From CAYOUV01 sp963790075 (GTDB lineage Bacteria > Chloroflexota > Anaerolineae > Anaerolineales > Villigracilaceae), in the NCBI GenBank assembly GCA_963790075.1, contig CAWBNG010000004.1, positions 372,001 to 436,000 of the forward strand: 64,000 nt of DNA. Direction: 5' to 3'. The notes under the pieces are model-generated. The model made no database searches and was not told the DNA's origin. It saw only the letters and a program-made list of their open reading frames with translations. How positions within the stretch are numbered: the first letter of the stretch is position 1; each line of letters opens with the position of its first letter. The position numbers and the translations under genes are program-made. Below are positions 16,436 to 25,464 of the stretch, in pieces.

Positions 16436-16858
16436 ATGAATCGCCGCGACTTCCTCAAACTTTTTGGATCGCTGATCGGGGTCGGCGTGATCGGGACGCC
16501 GGTCGTATCCTATTTTTACCCTCCCAAGCTGGAAGAGATGCCCACCGAGCCGGTGCTGGTCTGCGCCGAGGACGAGTTGCCGCTTGGCGCGGCGAAGATG
16601 GTCAAATTTGGACGCTACCCGGCCATTGTGGTGCACATTTCGGAAGGGCTGAAAGCCTACTCTGCGGTCTGTACCCACTTCGCCTGCATCGTCAAGTGGA
16701 ACGCAGAGGCGCAGCGCCTGGACTGCCCCTGCCACGACGGTTATTTCAGCCCGCAGGACGGCAGCGTGGTTTCCGGCCCGCCGCCCGCTCCGCTGATGGC
16801 GCTGGTGGCTGAAGTATCGGAAGGGCAAATCTATATCAACGTTGGAGGTGCCTCATGA
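16436..16858 (+). CDS. Rieske [2Fe-2S] protein of the bc complex
   Basis: A 140-residue Rieske protein. The N-terminus NRRDFLKLFGSLIG is a twin-arginine type signal that also serves as membrane anchor. The cluster motifs are CTHFAC (Cys79, His81, Cys84) and CPCH (Cys97, Cys99, His100), giving two Cys and two His ligands and the disulphide pair that marks high-potential Rieske centres. The usual CTHLGC Gly is replaced by Ala. It accepts electrons from quinol at the Qo site. It starts 1 nt after subunit IV and overlaps the next gene by 4 nt (ATGA). Confidence 0.95.
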   Translation: MNRRDFLKLFGSLIGVGVIGTPVVSYFYPPKLEEMPTEPVLVCAEDELPLGAAKMVKFGRYPAIVVHISEGLKAYSAVCTHFACIVKWNAEAQRLDCPCHDGYFSPQDGSVVSGPPPAPLMALVAEVSEGQIYINVGGAS

Positions 16859-18783
16859 GCGTCGAAGCCAACGCCAAGCCCAAGGCCAAAATCTCCTGGG
16901 AGGCCTTGCGCGTCAAGACCTTCCCGCGCCTGCGCGATTTCTTTGTGCACGTGCTGGGGCAGGTACGCATCCTGAAGAAAGCTTATCCCGGCCTGATGCA
17001 CGCCCTGCTCTTCTGGGGTGTGACCATCCAGGTGATCGGCACGGCCATCAATCTGATGCAGATGCAGCTCTTCACGCCTTTCGCGCTGACGGATTTTCCG
17101 CGCCAGGGCTGGTACCTGGCCTACGAGTTGACCATGGACCTGGCCGGGGTCGCCATCCTGCTGGGCGTCCTGCTGGCGGCTTTCCGCCGCTACGTGCTGC
17201 GTCCCAAGACGCTTGAGACGCGCTGGGACGATAGCTACGCTCTGGCGATGCTGTTCGGGATCGCGCTGGTCGGTTTCACCAACGAGGGGTTGCGCTTACT
17301 GGTCACCAAACCAGCCTGGGCGGTTTGGTCGCCGGTTGGGAACTGGGTCGCCGGGCTGCTGGCAGCCGCCGGGGTCTCGCCTCAAGCGGCCGTGATCTGG
17401 CATGACCCGTTGGTTTACCTGCACGTTGGCCTGGCCCTGACGCTGGTGGCCAGCATTCCTTTCACCAAATTGCGCCACCTGGTCAACACGCCGCTCAACA
17501 TTTTGACACGCAGACTGCGCCAGACCGGGACATTAGAAAAGATCGAAGAGATCGAGACCACCGAGTTGCTTGGGGCTGGCAAGATCACGGAGTTTACCTC
17601 GCAGCAATTGCTCTCGTTCGACGCCTGCGTGCGCTGCGGGCGTTGTGAAGAGGTCTGCCCGGCCAACTTCAGCGGCATGCCCTACTCGCCACGCGAGTTA
17701 ATCCAGTCCCTGCGGACGGCCATGCTGGAAACGCTGGTCGCGGGCAATGGTCACGGCGACAAGGAATTGCTCGGTGGGGTGCTGCCCGAAGCGCTGCCCT
17801 GGTACTGCACCACCTGCGGTGCCTGCGTGGAAAAGTGCCCGGCCTTTGTCAGCCCGGTGGACGAGATCATCGACCTGCGTCGTTACCAGGTACTGACCAC
17901 CGGACAGATGCCCAAGTCGGTCGGAGATACGATGCGCAACATGGAACGCCAGGGTAATCCCTGGGGCTTGCCGCCGGAAAACCGCATGGCCTGGGCCGAG
18001 GGGCTGGAAGTGCGCGAATTGTCTCCCGGTGATCAGACGGATGTGCTGCTCTTCACCGGATGTGCTGCGGCCTTCGACGAGCGCAATAAGAAAGTCGTGC
18101 GCGCGCTGGTGCGGTTGATGCAGAAAGCCGGCGTGGATTTTGCCGTATTGGGTTACGACGAGATGTGCTGCGGTGAGACCGCCCGCCGCCTGGGGCACGA
18201 GTACCTGTTCCAGGAGTTTGCCAAACAAAATATCGAAACTCTGGGTCGGGTCAAGTTCGAGCGCTTGGTCACGGCCTGTCCGCACTGCTTTAACACGCTC
18301 AAGAACGAATACCCGCAGATGGGCGGGGACTTCAAAGTGTTGCACTATACCGAACTATTGACCGAGTTGAGTTTGCCGGTTAACCAGGCAGGCGGGAACG
18401 GCGCGCACGGAAGCGTCACCTACCACGACTCCTGTTACCTGGGCCGATACAACGGGATTTATGCCCAGCCGCGCCAGTTGCTCGATCAGGCTGGGGTGCA
18501 GCGGGTCGAGATGGCACGCCAGGGAGAGAACTCCTTCTGCTGCGGTGGCGGTGGCGGTCAAATGTGGCTTGAAACGGATGCCAACACGCGCATCAATCAT
18601 CGCCGCCTGGCCGACTCGCTGGATGCCAAAGCCGAAGTGGTCGCCACGGCCTGTCCGTACTGTCTGCTGATGTTTGACGACGCCATCCGTTCCAAGGGTC
18701 TGGGCGACCAGATTAAAGTCTTGGATATTGTCGAAATCCTGGAAACCCGGATGCAGGAAGAAGCTTCTGGAGGTAAATCATGA
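16855..18783 (+). CDS. Fused DsrM/NarI-like and DsrK/HdrD-like iron-sulphur membrane protein
   Basis: A 642-residue protein. Residues about 35-225 form a NarI/DsrM-type membrane part with five or so helices and His residues suited to haem b (HALLFWG, WHDPLVYLHVGLA, FTKLRHL). Two 4Fe-4S motifs follow (CVRCGRCEEVCP and CTTCGACVEKCP), then two CCG domains (EMCCGETARR with VTACPHC, and FCCGGGGGQ with ATACPYC) that in HdrB/HdrD bind the non-cubane cluster acting on disulphides. It overlaps the Rieske gene upstream and the FrhB-like gene downstream by 4 nt each. It probably exchanges electrons between the quinone pool or bc complex and a cytoplasmic thiol/disulphide or ferredoxin partner; the real substrate is unknown. 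Confidence 0.93.
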   Translation: MSVEANAKPKAKISWEALRVKTFPRLRDFFVHVLGQVRILKKAYPGLMHALLFWGVTIQVIGTAINLMQMQLFTPFALTDFPRQGWYLAYELTMDLAGVAILLGVLLAAFRRYVLRPKTLETRWDDSYALAMLFGIALVGFTNEGLRLLVTKPAWAVWSPVGNWVAGLLAAAGVSPQAAVIWHDPLVYLHVGLALTLVASIPFTKLRHLVNTPLNILTRRLRQTGTLEKIEEIETTELLGAGKITEFTSQQLLSFDACVRCGRCEEVCPANFSGMPYSPRELIQSLRTAMLETLVAGNGHGDKELLGGVLPEALPWYCTTCGACVEKCPAFVSPVDEIIDLRRYQVLTTGQMPKSVGDTMRNMERQGNPWGLPPENRMAWAEGLEVRELSPGDQTDVLLFTGCAAAFDERNKKVVRALVRLMQKAGVDFAVLGYDEMCCGETARRLGHEYLFQEFAKQNIETLGRVKFERLVTACPHCFNTLKNEYPQMGGDFKVLHYTELLTELSLPVNQAGGNGAHGSVTYHDSCYLGRYNGIYAQPRQLLDQAGVQRVEMARQGENSFCCGGGGGQMWLETDANTRINHRRLADSLDAKAEVVATACPYCLLMFDDAIRSKGLGDQIKVLDIVEILETRMQEEASGGKS

Positions 18784-19742
18784 ACACTGAATGGACCTTG
18801 AATACGCACGGCGATCCGCTTGGTACCTTGCAAAAATTTATCGCGGCGTTGTGGAGACAAACCAATCTGGACGCGATGGTTGTCACCCCCGGTATTGAGA
18901 ACGGATCCTTACTAAAGACGCCGGAGCAACTGAAATCGGTCAATCCGTTCCAACCGCTGATGAAAGCCAATACCGCCCGCCGGGTGGTCGAGGCGGCCCA
19001 AAAATCTTCAGGAGCACGTCTGGGCGTGCTCCTGCGCCCGTGCGAGATGCGCGCCTTGCATGAGATGGCTGCTCGTGGCGCAGTCAGGACGCAGGACCTG
19101 TTAATCATTTGTGTGGACTGCCTGGGCACCTTCCCGGCGGAAGAGTTCGAATGGCGCGCCGCGCGCTCAGCCAAGAGCCTGACCAAAGAAGCTTTGCGCT
19201 TCGCTCCACAAGGTGGGATTTCCGCTTACCGCTACCGACCGGCTTGTCAGATGTGCACTCAACCCGGTGCCATGGGCGGGGATGTCAATATTGGGGTGCT
19301 CGGCCTGCCGGTGCGCCAGTCCATGCTGGTTCAGGCTCGCAATGGCAAACTTGTGCTCGAGTCCATCACGGATGGAATGGCTGATGGGGTTTTGGTCGCA
19401 AAGCGGGAGAAAATGCTGGCCAAGATTTCCGATCGTCACAGCCAGACCCGCAAACGTGTAATCAACGGTCTGAATGCAAATTTGCCGGTTGATCTGGATA
19501 CACTCATGGACCAGTTCGAGGCCTGTGGCGAATGCCAAAGCTGCCTGGATGTCTGTCCGATCTGTTCGGTGGATTATCCGCGCCGGGTCAAAGGGGGTCG
19601 GATGCAACGTGAAGATCTGGTCAACTGGTTGGTCTCATGTGCTGGCTGCGGCATGTGTGAGCAGGCCTGCCCGAAATCCATGCCATTGAGCGGCATTTTT
19701 AGCCGCGTCCGCGATCAGATCGAAGTCGAGCTGGCCCTTTAG
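18780..19742 (+). CDS. FrhB/FdhB-like iron-sulphur subunit
   Basis: A 320-residue soluble protein. The N-terminal two thirds resemble the coenzyme F420 hydrogenase/dehydrogenase beta-subunit family (LLRPCEMRALHEMAARG, LLIICVDCLGTF). The C-terminus holds two 4Fe-4S motifs, CGECQSCLDVCPIC at about 251-265 and CAGCGMCEQACPKS near 286-299. Relatives serve as electron-input subunits of formate dehydrogenases, F420-dependent enzymes or HdrA-like complexes and often bind FAD. It overlaps the fused Hdr gene by 4 nt and closes the operon, followed at once by a strong terminator. It is the likely cytoplasmic electron entry or exit port; the donor is unknown. Confidence 0.88.
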   Translation: MNTEWTLNTHGDPLGTLQKFIAALWRQTNLDAMVVTPGIENGSLLKTPEQLKSVNPFQPLMKANTARRVVEAAQKSSGARLGVLLRPCEMRALHEMAARGAVRTQDLLIICVDCLGTFPAEEFEWRAARSAKSLTKEALRFAPQGGISAYRYRPACQMCTQPGAMGGDVNIGVLGLPVRQSMLVQARNGKLVLESITDGMADGVLVAKREKMLAKISDRHSQTRKRVINGLNANLPVDLDTLMDQFEACGECQSCLDVCPICSVDYPRRVKGGRMQREDLVNWLVSCAGCGMCEQACPKSMPLSGIFSRVRDQIEVELAL

Positions 19743-19755
19743 AGGTGCGAATCCA

Positions 19756-19798
19756 GGGGCAGGGTACGCGTTTGAAGTACCCTGCCCCTCTTTTGTTT
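19756..19798 (+). terminator. Strong intrinsic terminator of the bc-Hdr operon
   Basis: A perfect 12-bp GC-rich stem (19756-19767 with 19777-19788) with a 9-nt loop is followed by TCTTTTGTTT, 14 nt past the stop codon of the FrhB-like gene. It marks the end of the five-gene operon. Confidence 0.92.
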
Positions 19799-20017
19799 CA
19801 GGATATTTCTAGGCGATTATCCCAAAAATCTGTTAGCTCGAGTAAAATCAGCGTACACTACGTAGCAACAGGTTTGGGTTGGGCGAGCTCAAAGGTGAAA
19901 TTTCTCGCTTTTGACCCAAATTCTTTGCTCCTCATCGCCGATACGATCTAGTGAATTCAAGGTTTTGTCACGAAAGGTAGTTTCGATTCCTTCTGACGGC
20001 TGTATGGATATCGGGTA

Positions 20018-22084
20018 ATGAATCGCGTTAAAACTTTTCTACAGGTTTCTCTCAGCTCTGAAACTTTGCACAATTCAATCAGGCGTTACGTTCCTTACCT
20101 GCTGATCCTTGGGACCATGCTGCTGGCTTACGGTTTCCAGTTGGGCCGCCTTGGATTCTACTGGGATGATTGGGTGTACGTCTATCGCTATCAAACCTTG
20201 GGGATTTTCAATACCATCTTTTACGGCGGACCCCGTCAGGTTGGTGTGTTGGCACTTTTGCCGGGGTTTCTCATCTCCACAGACAACCCATTGCGCTGGC
20301 ATATTTACAGTTTACTGTTGCGTTTTGTCCTCGGGGGGATCATGTGGTGGACATTGGACAATTTGTGGCCTGATCATCGTACTTCCGTCACCTTAATGGT
20401 CATTTTGTTCAGCGTTTACCCGGCATTTTCCCAAAATTCCATCGCGGTCGTCTATAGCGTCCATTTCTTTGCCTACGCAGCCTTTTTGACCTCGCTGGGA
20501 CTGATGATCGCTGCCGAAAGGAAACCGCATCGTCTCTGGCTTTTCACGATTCTTTCGTTGGCATTTGAAGCTCTGCACCTGGTTATTCTGGAATACTTCT
20601 TCGGGTTGGAATTCCTGCGTCCGATCATTCTGTTTTTCCAGGAAAAGGAGTCACGACCGTCGAAGCGCGTCGGCAAGGTCATCTGGAAATGGTTGCCGTA
20701 TCTATTGATCCTTGGCATGTACCAGATTTGGCGTCTCGGCCTCTTCGGTCCCGGATTTGTCACCTATGGAACGAAAAGCGTCCTGGATAATTTCCGTCAG
20801 GAGCCGGTGCAAGCCGCATTGGATTTCATTCGTTTTGGGGTGCAAGATATACTTACCCTTCTGGTGACTGCCTGGCAGACTGCGATCACTCCGGGTTTGA
20901 TCGACTGGGCGCAACCATACAACCTTTTCTCGCTGTTGATCGGGGTCGCCACCGCGCTGGGATTGACTGTGGTACTTTCCCGATTGAAATTCGAGGCTCA
21001 AGATCAATCCAAAGATAGTTATTTGCAGCAGGCTGTTGTGCTTGGCTTAGCGGCTGTCGTGCTGGGCTTCCTGCCGGCCTGGTACGTCGAGCGGCATATC
21101 AGCACACCAGGTATTTTTGGCGATCGCTACAGCTTGCCGAGCATCTTCGGCGCCAGCCTGTTATTCATTGCGGCGATCGATTTTTTCGGTAACCGCAGAC
21201 AAAACCGCCAAATCCTGCTGACATCCGTTTTGATTGGCTTGGCGGTCGGGATGCAGATGCGCAATACGAATAACTACCGCTGGGAATGGACCCAGCAGTT
21301 GCGTCTCTACTGGCAAATTTATTGGCGCGCACCGGCCCTTAAACCTGGAACAGTCCTGGTAGGCAATCGGTCGATTTCGAAAAATACTCCCCTGTATACC
21401 AGTGCCTTCGCAATCAATGAACTATATGATACGTTTTCGACGTCTTCTCAGCCTCCAATCTGGTATGTGGACTATTATCGCACCTTACTGGTGGCGAATC
21501 AGGACAAGTTCCTGGCAGGGGACTTGAACTATGAAGACCAGGTCTCGACGTATTCCTTCCCGGTCACCCCGGACAACAGTCTGGGTGTCTATAACGACCC
21601 GGAGCAATGCCTGTGGGTGATCGTTCCGGGTGACCTGACGAATGAAGAGCTGCCAGACGATTTTCGCCCTGTAGTGAACTTTTCCCGGCCGGACCTGATA
21701 GTGCCGAGAGGATCCGAACGGCCTCCGGCCTACATCTTCGGCCCTGAACCTGTTCCCACTTGGTGCACCTATTTTCAAAAAGCGGAACTGGCTCGCCAGC
21801 AGGGGGAGTGGGAGCAAATCGTCAAATATGGAAAAGAAGCCAACCAATCCGGCCTCGAACCATCGAATGCATTGGAAAACCTTCCATTCATCGAAGCGTA
21901 CGGCAGACTCGGGGATTGGGACGCCGCCCTGAGCCTCAGCTTGCGCACCTTCGAACACCTGCCCAGATCAAGAGTGGACCTCTGTTCGCTTTGGGATTCA
22001 GTTTCCGCGGGCGAGACAAACCTCTCAGCATATCAGGCAACGCGCTCGACGCTGAACGCGCAACTCAGCTGTCCATCCAATTGA
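20018..22084 (+). CDS. Polytopic membrane protein, glycosyltransferase-like
   Basis: A 688-residue protein. About ten membrane segments occupy residues 25-420, starting with a helix and the acidic loop GFYWDDWVYVYRY, which is in the place where GT39/GT83-type enzymes keep their catalytic Asp. Residues about 430-688 are soluble, expected outside, and end in an alpha-helical region (WDAALSLSLRTFEHLPRSR) like tetratricopeptide units. No named family is certain. Intergenic sequence before it (19799-20017) holds no gene. The next gene, a zinc-ribbon protein, follows after 42 nt. Confidence 0.7.
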   Translation: MNRVKTFLQVSLSSETLHNSIRRYVPYLLILGTMLLAYGFQLGRLGFYWDDWVYVYRYQTLGIFNTIFYGGPRQVGVLALLPGFLISTDNPLRWHIYSLLLRFVLGGIMWWTLDNLWPDHRTSVTLMVILFSVYPAFSQNSIAVVYSVHFFAYAAFLTSLGLMIAAERKPHRLWLFTILSLAFEALHLVILEYFFGLEFLRPIILFFQEKESRPSKRVGKVIWKWLPYLLILGMYQIWRLGLFGPGFVTYGTKSVLDNFRQEPVQAALDFIRFGVQDILTLLVTAWQTAITPGLIDWAQPYNLFSLLIGVATALGLTVVLSRLKFEAQDQSKDSYLQQAVVLGLAAVVLGFLPAWYVERHISTPGIFGDRYSLPSIFGASLLFIAAIDFFGNRRQNRQILLTSVLIGLAVGMQMRNTNNYRWEWTQQLRLYWQIYWRAPALKPGTVLVGNRSISKNTPLYTSAFAINELYDTFSTSSQPPIWYVDYYRTLLVANQDKFLAGDLNYEDQVSTYSFPVTPDNSLGVYNDPEQCLWVIVPGDLTNEELPDDFRPVVNFSRPDLIVPRGSERPPAYIFGPEPVPTWCTYFQKAELARQQGEWEQIVKYGKEANQSGLEPSNALENLPFIEAYGRLGDWDAALSLSLRTFEHLPRSRVDLCSLWDSVSAGETNLSAYQATRSTLNAQLSCPSN

Positions 22085-22126
22085 GGAAAAGTTGGATATA
22101 CTACATCGTACAGGTAGGATCGAAAG

Positions 22127-22549
22127 ATGAACTGTCCAAAATGCGGCACAGAATTGGTGAAGAAGTCCTACAAAGGACTGTTCGAAACGGATACTTGCCC
22201 GAATTGCCGCGGGATGTGGCTGGATTTCGACGAACTTGACCGGTTGGAAGATACGGTCTTCGATCAGGATGAGCGCAAAGGCTCTTTGGTACATCGTCCC
22301 CAAACCACAAAGTATCGCTGTCCGATTTGTGATGGACCCCTGCAGGAATTCCAGTACCGGCTCTACGACCTGAAACTGGAATATTGTGCGCAGAACGATC
22401 ATGGTTTCTGGTTGGATACCGGCGAGGGGGGGAAGATTGTCGAGATCATGCAGCGGCATGCTGCCAACAATCAACGCAAATTGACGTCTGAAACCGAGTG
22501 GCGCCATTTCCTCAAGGATATGCATGCTTTCATCAAGAAACAGCCCTGA
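22127..22549 (+). CDS. Double zinc-ribbon (zf-TFIIB-like) protein
   Basis: A 140-residue soluble protein with two zinc-ribbon units. The first reads MNCPKCGTEL ... DTCPNCRGMWLDFDELDRLED, the standard zf-TFIIB bacterial form with the WLDxxELDRLE tail. The second begins YRCPICDGPLQEF and ends GFWLDTGEGGKIVEIM, with a single downstream Cys (EYC) so its site may be degenerate. Such proteins are widespread and their function is not known. It ends 30 nt before lepA. Confidence 0.82.
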   Translation: MNCPKCGTELVKKSYKGLFETDTCPNCRGMWLDFDELDRLEDTVFDQDERKGSLVHRPQTTKYRCPICDGPLQEFQYRLYDLKLEYCAQNDHGFWLDTGEGGKIVEIMQRHAANNQRKLTSETEWRHFLKDMHAFIKKQP

Positions 22550-22559
22550 TAAAATCGGT

Positions 22560-22565
22560 TATACT
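22560..22565 (+). promoter_or_regulatory. -10-like element before lepA
   Basis: TATACT lies 14 nt before the lepA ATG; no Shine-Dalgarno sequence lies between and no good -35 is seen. It would give a leader of under 10 nt. Low certainty. Confidence 0.3.
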
Positions 22566-22579
22566 TTCAGGCTGCTTCT

Positions 22580-24379
22580 ATGACGACTTTCATCCGCAAT
22601 TTCTGCATTATCGCCCACATCGACCACGGTAAATCTACCCTGGCCGACCGTCTGTTGCAACTAACCGGCACCATCTCCGAGCGTGATATGACGGAGCAGG
22701 TGCTGGACACTATGGATTTAGAGCGGGAAAAGGGCGTGACCATCAAAGCCTCGGCGGTGCGCATGAATTACACAGCCAAAGATGGCCAGGCTTATGAACT
22801 CAATCTGATCGATACTCCCGGTCACGTAGACTTCGGGTACGAGGTCAGCCGCGCGCTCAATGCTTGCGAGGGTGCAGTTCTGGTAGTGGATGCATCGCAG
22901 GGGATCGAGGCGCAAACGCTGGCGAATTTATACTCTGCCATTGAAGCGGATTTAGTGATCATTCCCGTCATCAACAAAATCGACCTGCCTTCTGCCCGCC
23001 CGGATGAAGTGGCTGAGGATATCGCCTCGCTGCTGGGTGTCGAGGCTGACGACGTGATTCGCATCTCGGCCAAATCTGGTTTGAACGTTGAAGAGGTGTT
23101 GGAAGCTGTCGTCGAAAAGGTGCCCCCGCCCCCGGGTGAGTCCGATTCGCTGTTGCGGGCGCTGGTTTTCGATTCGCATTATGACGCCTACAAGGGGGTG
23201 ATCGCCTACATCCGCGTCGTCGAAGGGTCCATCTCGTCGACAGACACCCTGCGCATGATGGCAACCAGGACGAATATAAAGCCGGTCGAGATCGGCATAT
23301 TTGCTCCCAATCTTAAACCGGTCAAAGACCTGTCGGCCGGTGAGGTCGGTTATATCGCCACCGGCTTGAAGACCGTGCAGGAATGCCGCGTTGGTGACAC
23401 CTTTACCAAAGCCTCCGCCCCGGCAGATGAGGCACTGCCCGGTTATCGCCAGCCCAAACCGATGGTCTTTGCCGGTATCTACCCGGTCGACGCTGACGAT
23501 TATCCCGACCTGCGCGATGCGCTCGACAAGTTGCAACTCAACGATGCTTCGCTGGTTTTCCAACCCGAGACATCCCAGGCATTGGGCTTCGGCTTTCGTG
23601 CTGGTTTCCTGGGTCTGTTCCATATGGAGATCATCCAGGAACGTCTGGAGCGTGAATACCTGTTGGATGTGCTCTTCACCGCCCCATCGGTCGAATACGA
23701 AGTCGTGCTGCGCGATGGCTCGAAGACCCTGATCGATTCGCCGGCCGAATTACCGGACGAAGCCCAGGTCGTCGAAATTCGCGAGCCGTGGATGACGATT
23801 GAGATCATCACCCCGACCGACTATTACGGTCCGATCATGGATCTGGTCACCAAGCGGCGCGGCGAGTTCAACGGGCAGGATTATCCCGCCCCTCACCGGG
23901 TGCAGCTGAATTACACCATCCCGCTCTCCGAGTTGATCGTCGATTTCTTCGACGAACTTAAATCGCGCACGCGCGGTTACGCCTCGCTCGATTATCAGTT
24001 TGCCGAATACCGCACTGATGACCTGCAAAAACTGGAAATCCTGGTCAACGGCGAGCCGGTTGATGCGCTGGCTTCCATCGTCCACGAAAAAGATGCCTAT
24101 CACAAGGGACAGCGCTTTATCACCAAGCTGAAAGGGATCATCCCGCGCCAGCTTTTCGAGGTTGCCATCCAGGCTGTGGCCGGTGGACGGGTCATCAGCC
24201 GCGCCAACGTCAAGGCTGTGCGCAAAGATGTGCTGGCGAAGTGCTACGGCGGTGACATCTCCCGCAAGAAAAAGCTGCTCGAGAAACAAAAACGCGGTAA
24301 AAAACGTCTGAAGATGGTCGGCAACGTGGAAATCCCACAAGAAGCTTTCATGGCCGTGCTCAGATTGGAAGAGGAATAA
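22580..24379 (+). CDS. lepA: Elongation factor 4 (back-translocase LepA)
   Basis: A 599-residue translational GTPase that acts on stalled or mistranslocated ribosomes. The G1 motif AHIDHGKST is at 12-20, the switch region REKGVTIKAS and DTPGHVDF follow, then NKIDLPSARPDEV. The C-terminal part has the LepA-specific CTD ending in DVLAKCYGGDISRKKKLLEKQ split as usual (DVLAKCYGGD then ISRKKKLLEKQK), which distinguishes LepA from EF-G. Length is normal. The neighbouring membrane-protein genes are not usual lepA partners, so this looks like a chance neighbourhood. Confidence 0.97.
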   Translation: MTTFIRNFCIIAHIDHGKSTLADRLLQLTGTISERDMTEQVLDTMDLEREKGVTIKASAVRMNYTAKDGQAYELNLIDTPGHVDFGYEVSRALNACEGAVLVVDASQGIEAQTLANLYSAIEADLVIIPVINKIDLPSARPDEVAEDIASLLGVEADDVIRISAKSGLNVEEVLEAVVEKVPPPPGESDSLLRALVFDSHYDAYKGVIAYIRVVEGSISSTDTLRMMATRTNIKPVEIGIFAPNLKPVKDLSAGEVGYIATGLKTVQECRVGDTFTKASAPADEALPGYRQPKPMVFAGIYPVDADDYPDLRDALDKLQLNDASLVFQPETSQALGFGFRAGFLGLFHMEIIQERLEREYLLDVLFTAPSVEYEVVLRDGSKTLIDSPAELPDEAQVVEIREPWMTIEIITPTDYYGPIMDLVTKRRGEFNGQDYPAPHRVQLNYTIPLSELIVDFFDELKSRTRGYASLDYQFAEYRTDDLQKLEILVNGEPVDALASIVHEKDAYHKGQRFITKLKGIIPRQLFEVAIQAVAGGRVISRANVKAVRKDVLAKCYGGDISRKKKLLEKQKRGKKRLKMVGNVEIPQEAFMAVLRLEEE

Positions 24380-24426
24380 GATCGATTTGGCGGGCAACAG
24401 GCTGCCTTGCCCGAATGGAAGAAATT

Positions 24427-25452
24427 ATGTCTCGTATCCTGAAAGAATCCCGCCGCTGGTTGCCCGGTGTGCTCATCAGCTTGATTTTCATCATCGTCCT
24501 CGCCCGCAGCGTGGATTGGCAAAGCGCGGGGAAGGCCATCCGAACGCTCGATTACCGTTATCTCGTCCCTTTTACCCTGCTTTACTTCGCTTCCACCGGC
24601 AGCCGCGCTATGGCCAACCGTACTCTCTTGAACGGCAAGCCGACCTTTGGTCAGTCTTTCGGTGCCTTGATGCAGGGCTACCTGCTCAACAACATTTTGC
24701 CGCTGCGCCTGGGTGAATTAGGACGGGCTTTCTTACTCGGACGCAAAGCGGACCTGGCCACCTTTCACGCGCTCTCTTCCATTGTGATCGAACGGGCTTA
24801 CGACCTGGCCTTTGCCGCCATGCTGCTGATCGGGACTTTGCCCTTCGTCCTGGGCGACGAGGTAGCCTGGGCCCGTCCCGCAGCTCTGACCACCCTCGGA
24901 CTGGTCGTCGTCGGTCTGCTATCGCTGCACTTGATCGCTCGTTTCCGCCTGCCCTTGCGCCGTTGGGTGGATCGTCTTGCTGGACGGATTCCTGCCCTTG
25001 CGCAACATGTCTTGCCGCGGATCGACTCATTCCTGGATGGTTTATCAGCCTTGACCAGTCTGCCGCGCTTTGCGCTCAGCTCCTTCTGGATGCTTTCGAC
25101 CTGGTTCTTTGGGGCTGCCAACTACTACGTTTTGCTGCTGGGATTTGTGAAAAGTACCCCGTTATGGGCCAGCATCTTCAGTATGGGCGCCGTCTCGCTG
25201 GGCATCGCCCTCCCCTCTGCCCCTGCTTCGCTGGGTGTGTTCGAAGGGACCATGGTGGCAGCCCTGGCCGTGATCGGCATCGGTAGCGGTACGGCTTTGG
25301 CTTACGCTGTCTTGCTGCATTTCTTACATATCATTTTCTCCGGTGCCATCGGTATGCTGGTCTTCGCACGTGATGGGGAAAGCTTGATGGGTGTCTATGC
25401 CCATTTGATGCCAAACAAAAAAGAACCTACGACAATCGATCACCTGGATTGA
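24427..25452 (+). CDS. UPF0104/LPG-synthase-type integral membrane protein
   Basis: A 341-residue protein with about eight membrane segments of the lysylphosphatidylglycerol synthase TM (flippase-like, UPF0104) family. Typical phrases are LLNNILPLRLGELGRAFLLGRK near residue 85 and SAPASLGVFEGTMVAAL near 260. It lacks the cytosolic aminoacyl-transferase domain of MprF. An ATG at 24415 is also in frame, but 24427 has GGAAG at a better distance. Members near glycosyltransferases often take part in glycolipid or polyprenyl-linked sugar transport, which fits the genes around it. Function is inferred only at family level. Confidence 0.83.
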   Translation: MSRILKESRRWLPGVLISLIFIIVLARSVDWQSAGKAIRTLDYRYLVPFTLLYFASTGSRAMANRTLLNGKPTFGQSFGALMQGYLLNNILPLRLGELGRAFLLGRKADLATFHALSSIVIERAYDLAFAAMLLIGTLPFVLGDEVAWARPAALTTLGLVVVGLLSLHLIARFRLPLRRWVDRLAGRIPALAQHVLPRIDSFLDGLSALTSLPRFALSSFWMLSTWFFGAANYYVLLLGFVKSTPLWASIFSMGAVSLGIALPSAPASLGVFEGTMVAALAVIGIGSGTALAYAVLLHFLHIIFSGAIGMLVFARDGESLMGVYAHLMPNKKEPTTIDHLD

Positions 25453-25464
25453 TCTGGAGCGCCA

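Noticed and set aside
19745..19951. 68-codon frame after the redox operon
   Set aside because: It overlaps the strong terminator, has no ribosome site and no recognisable sequence.
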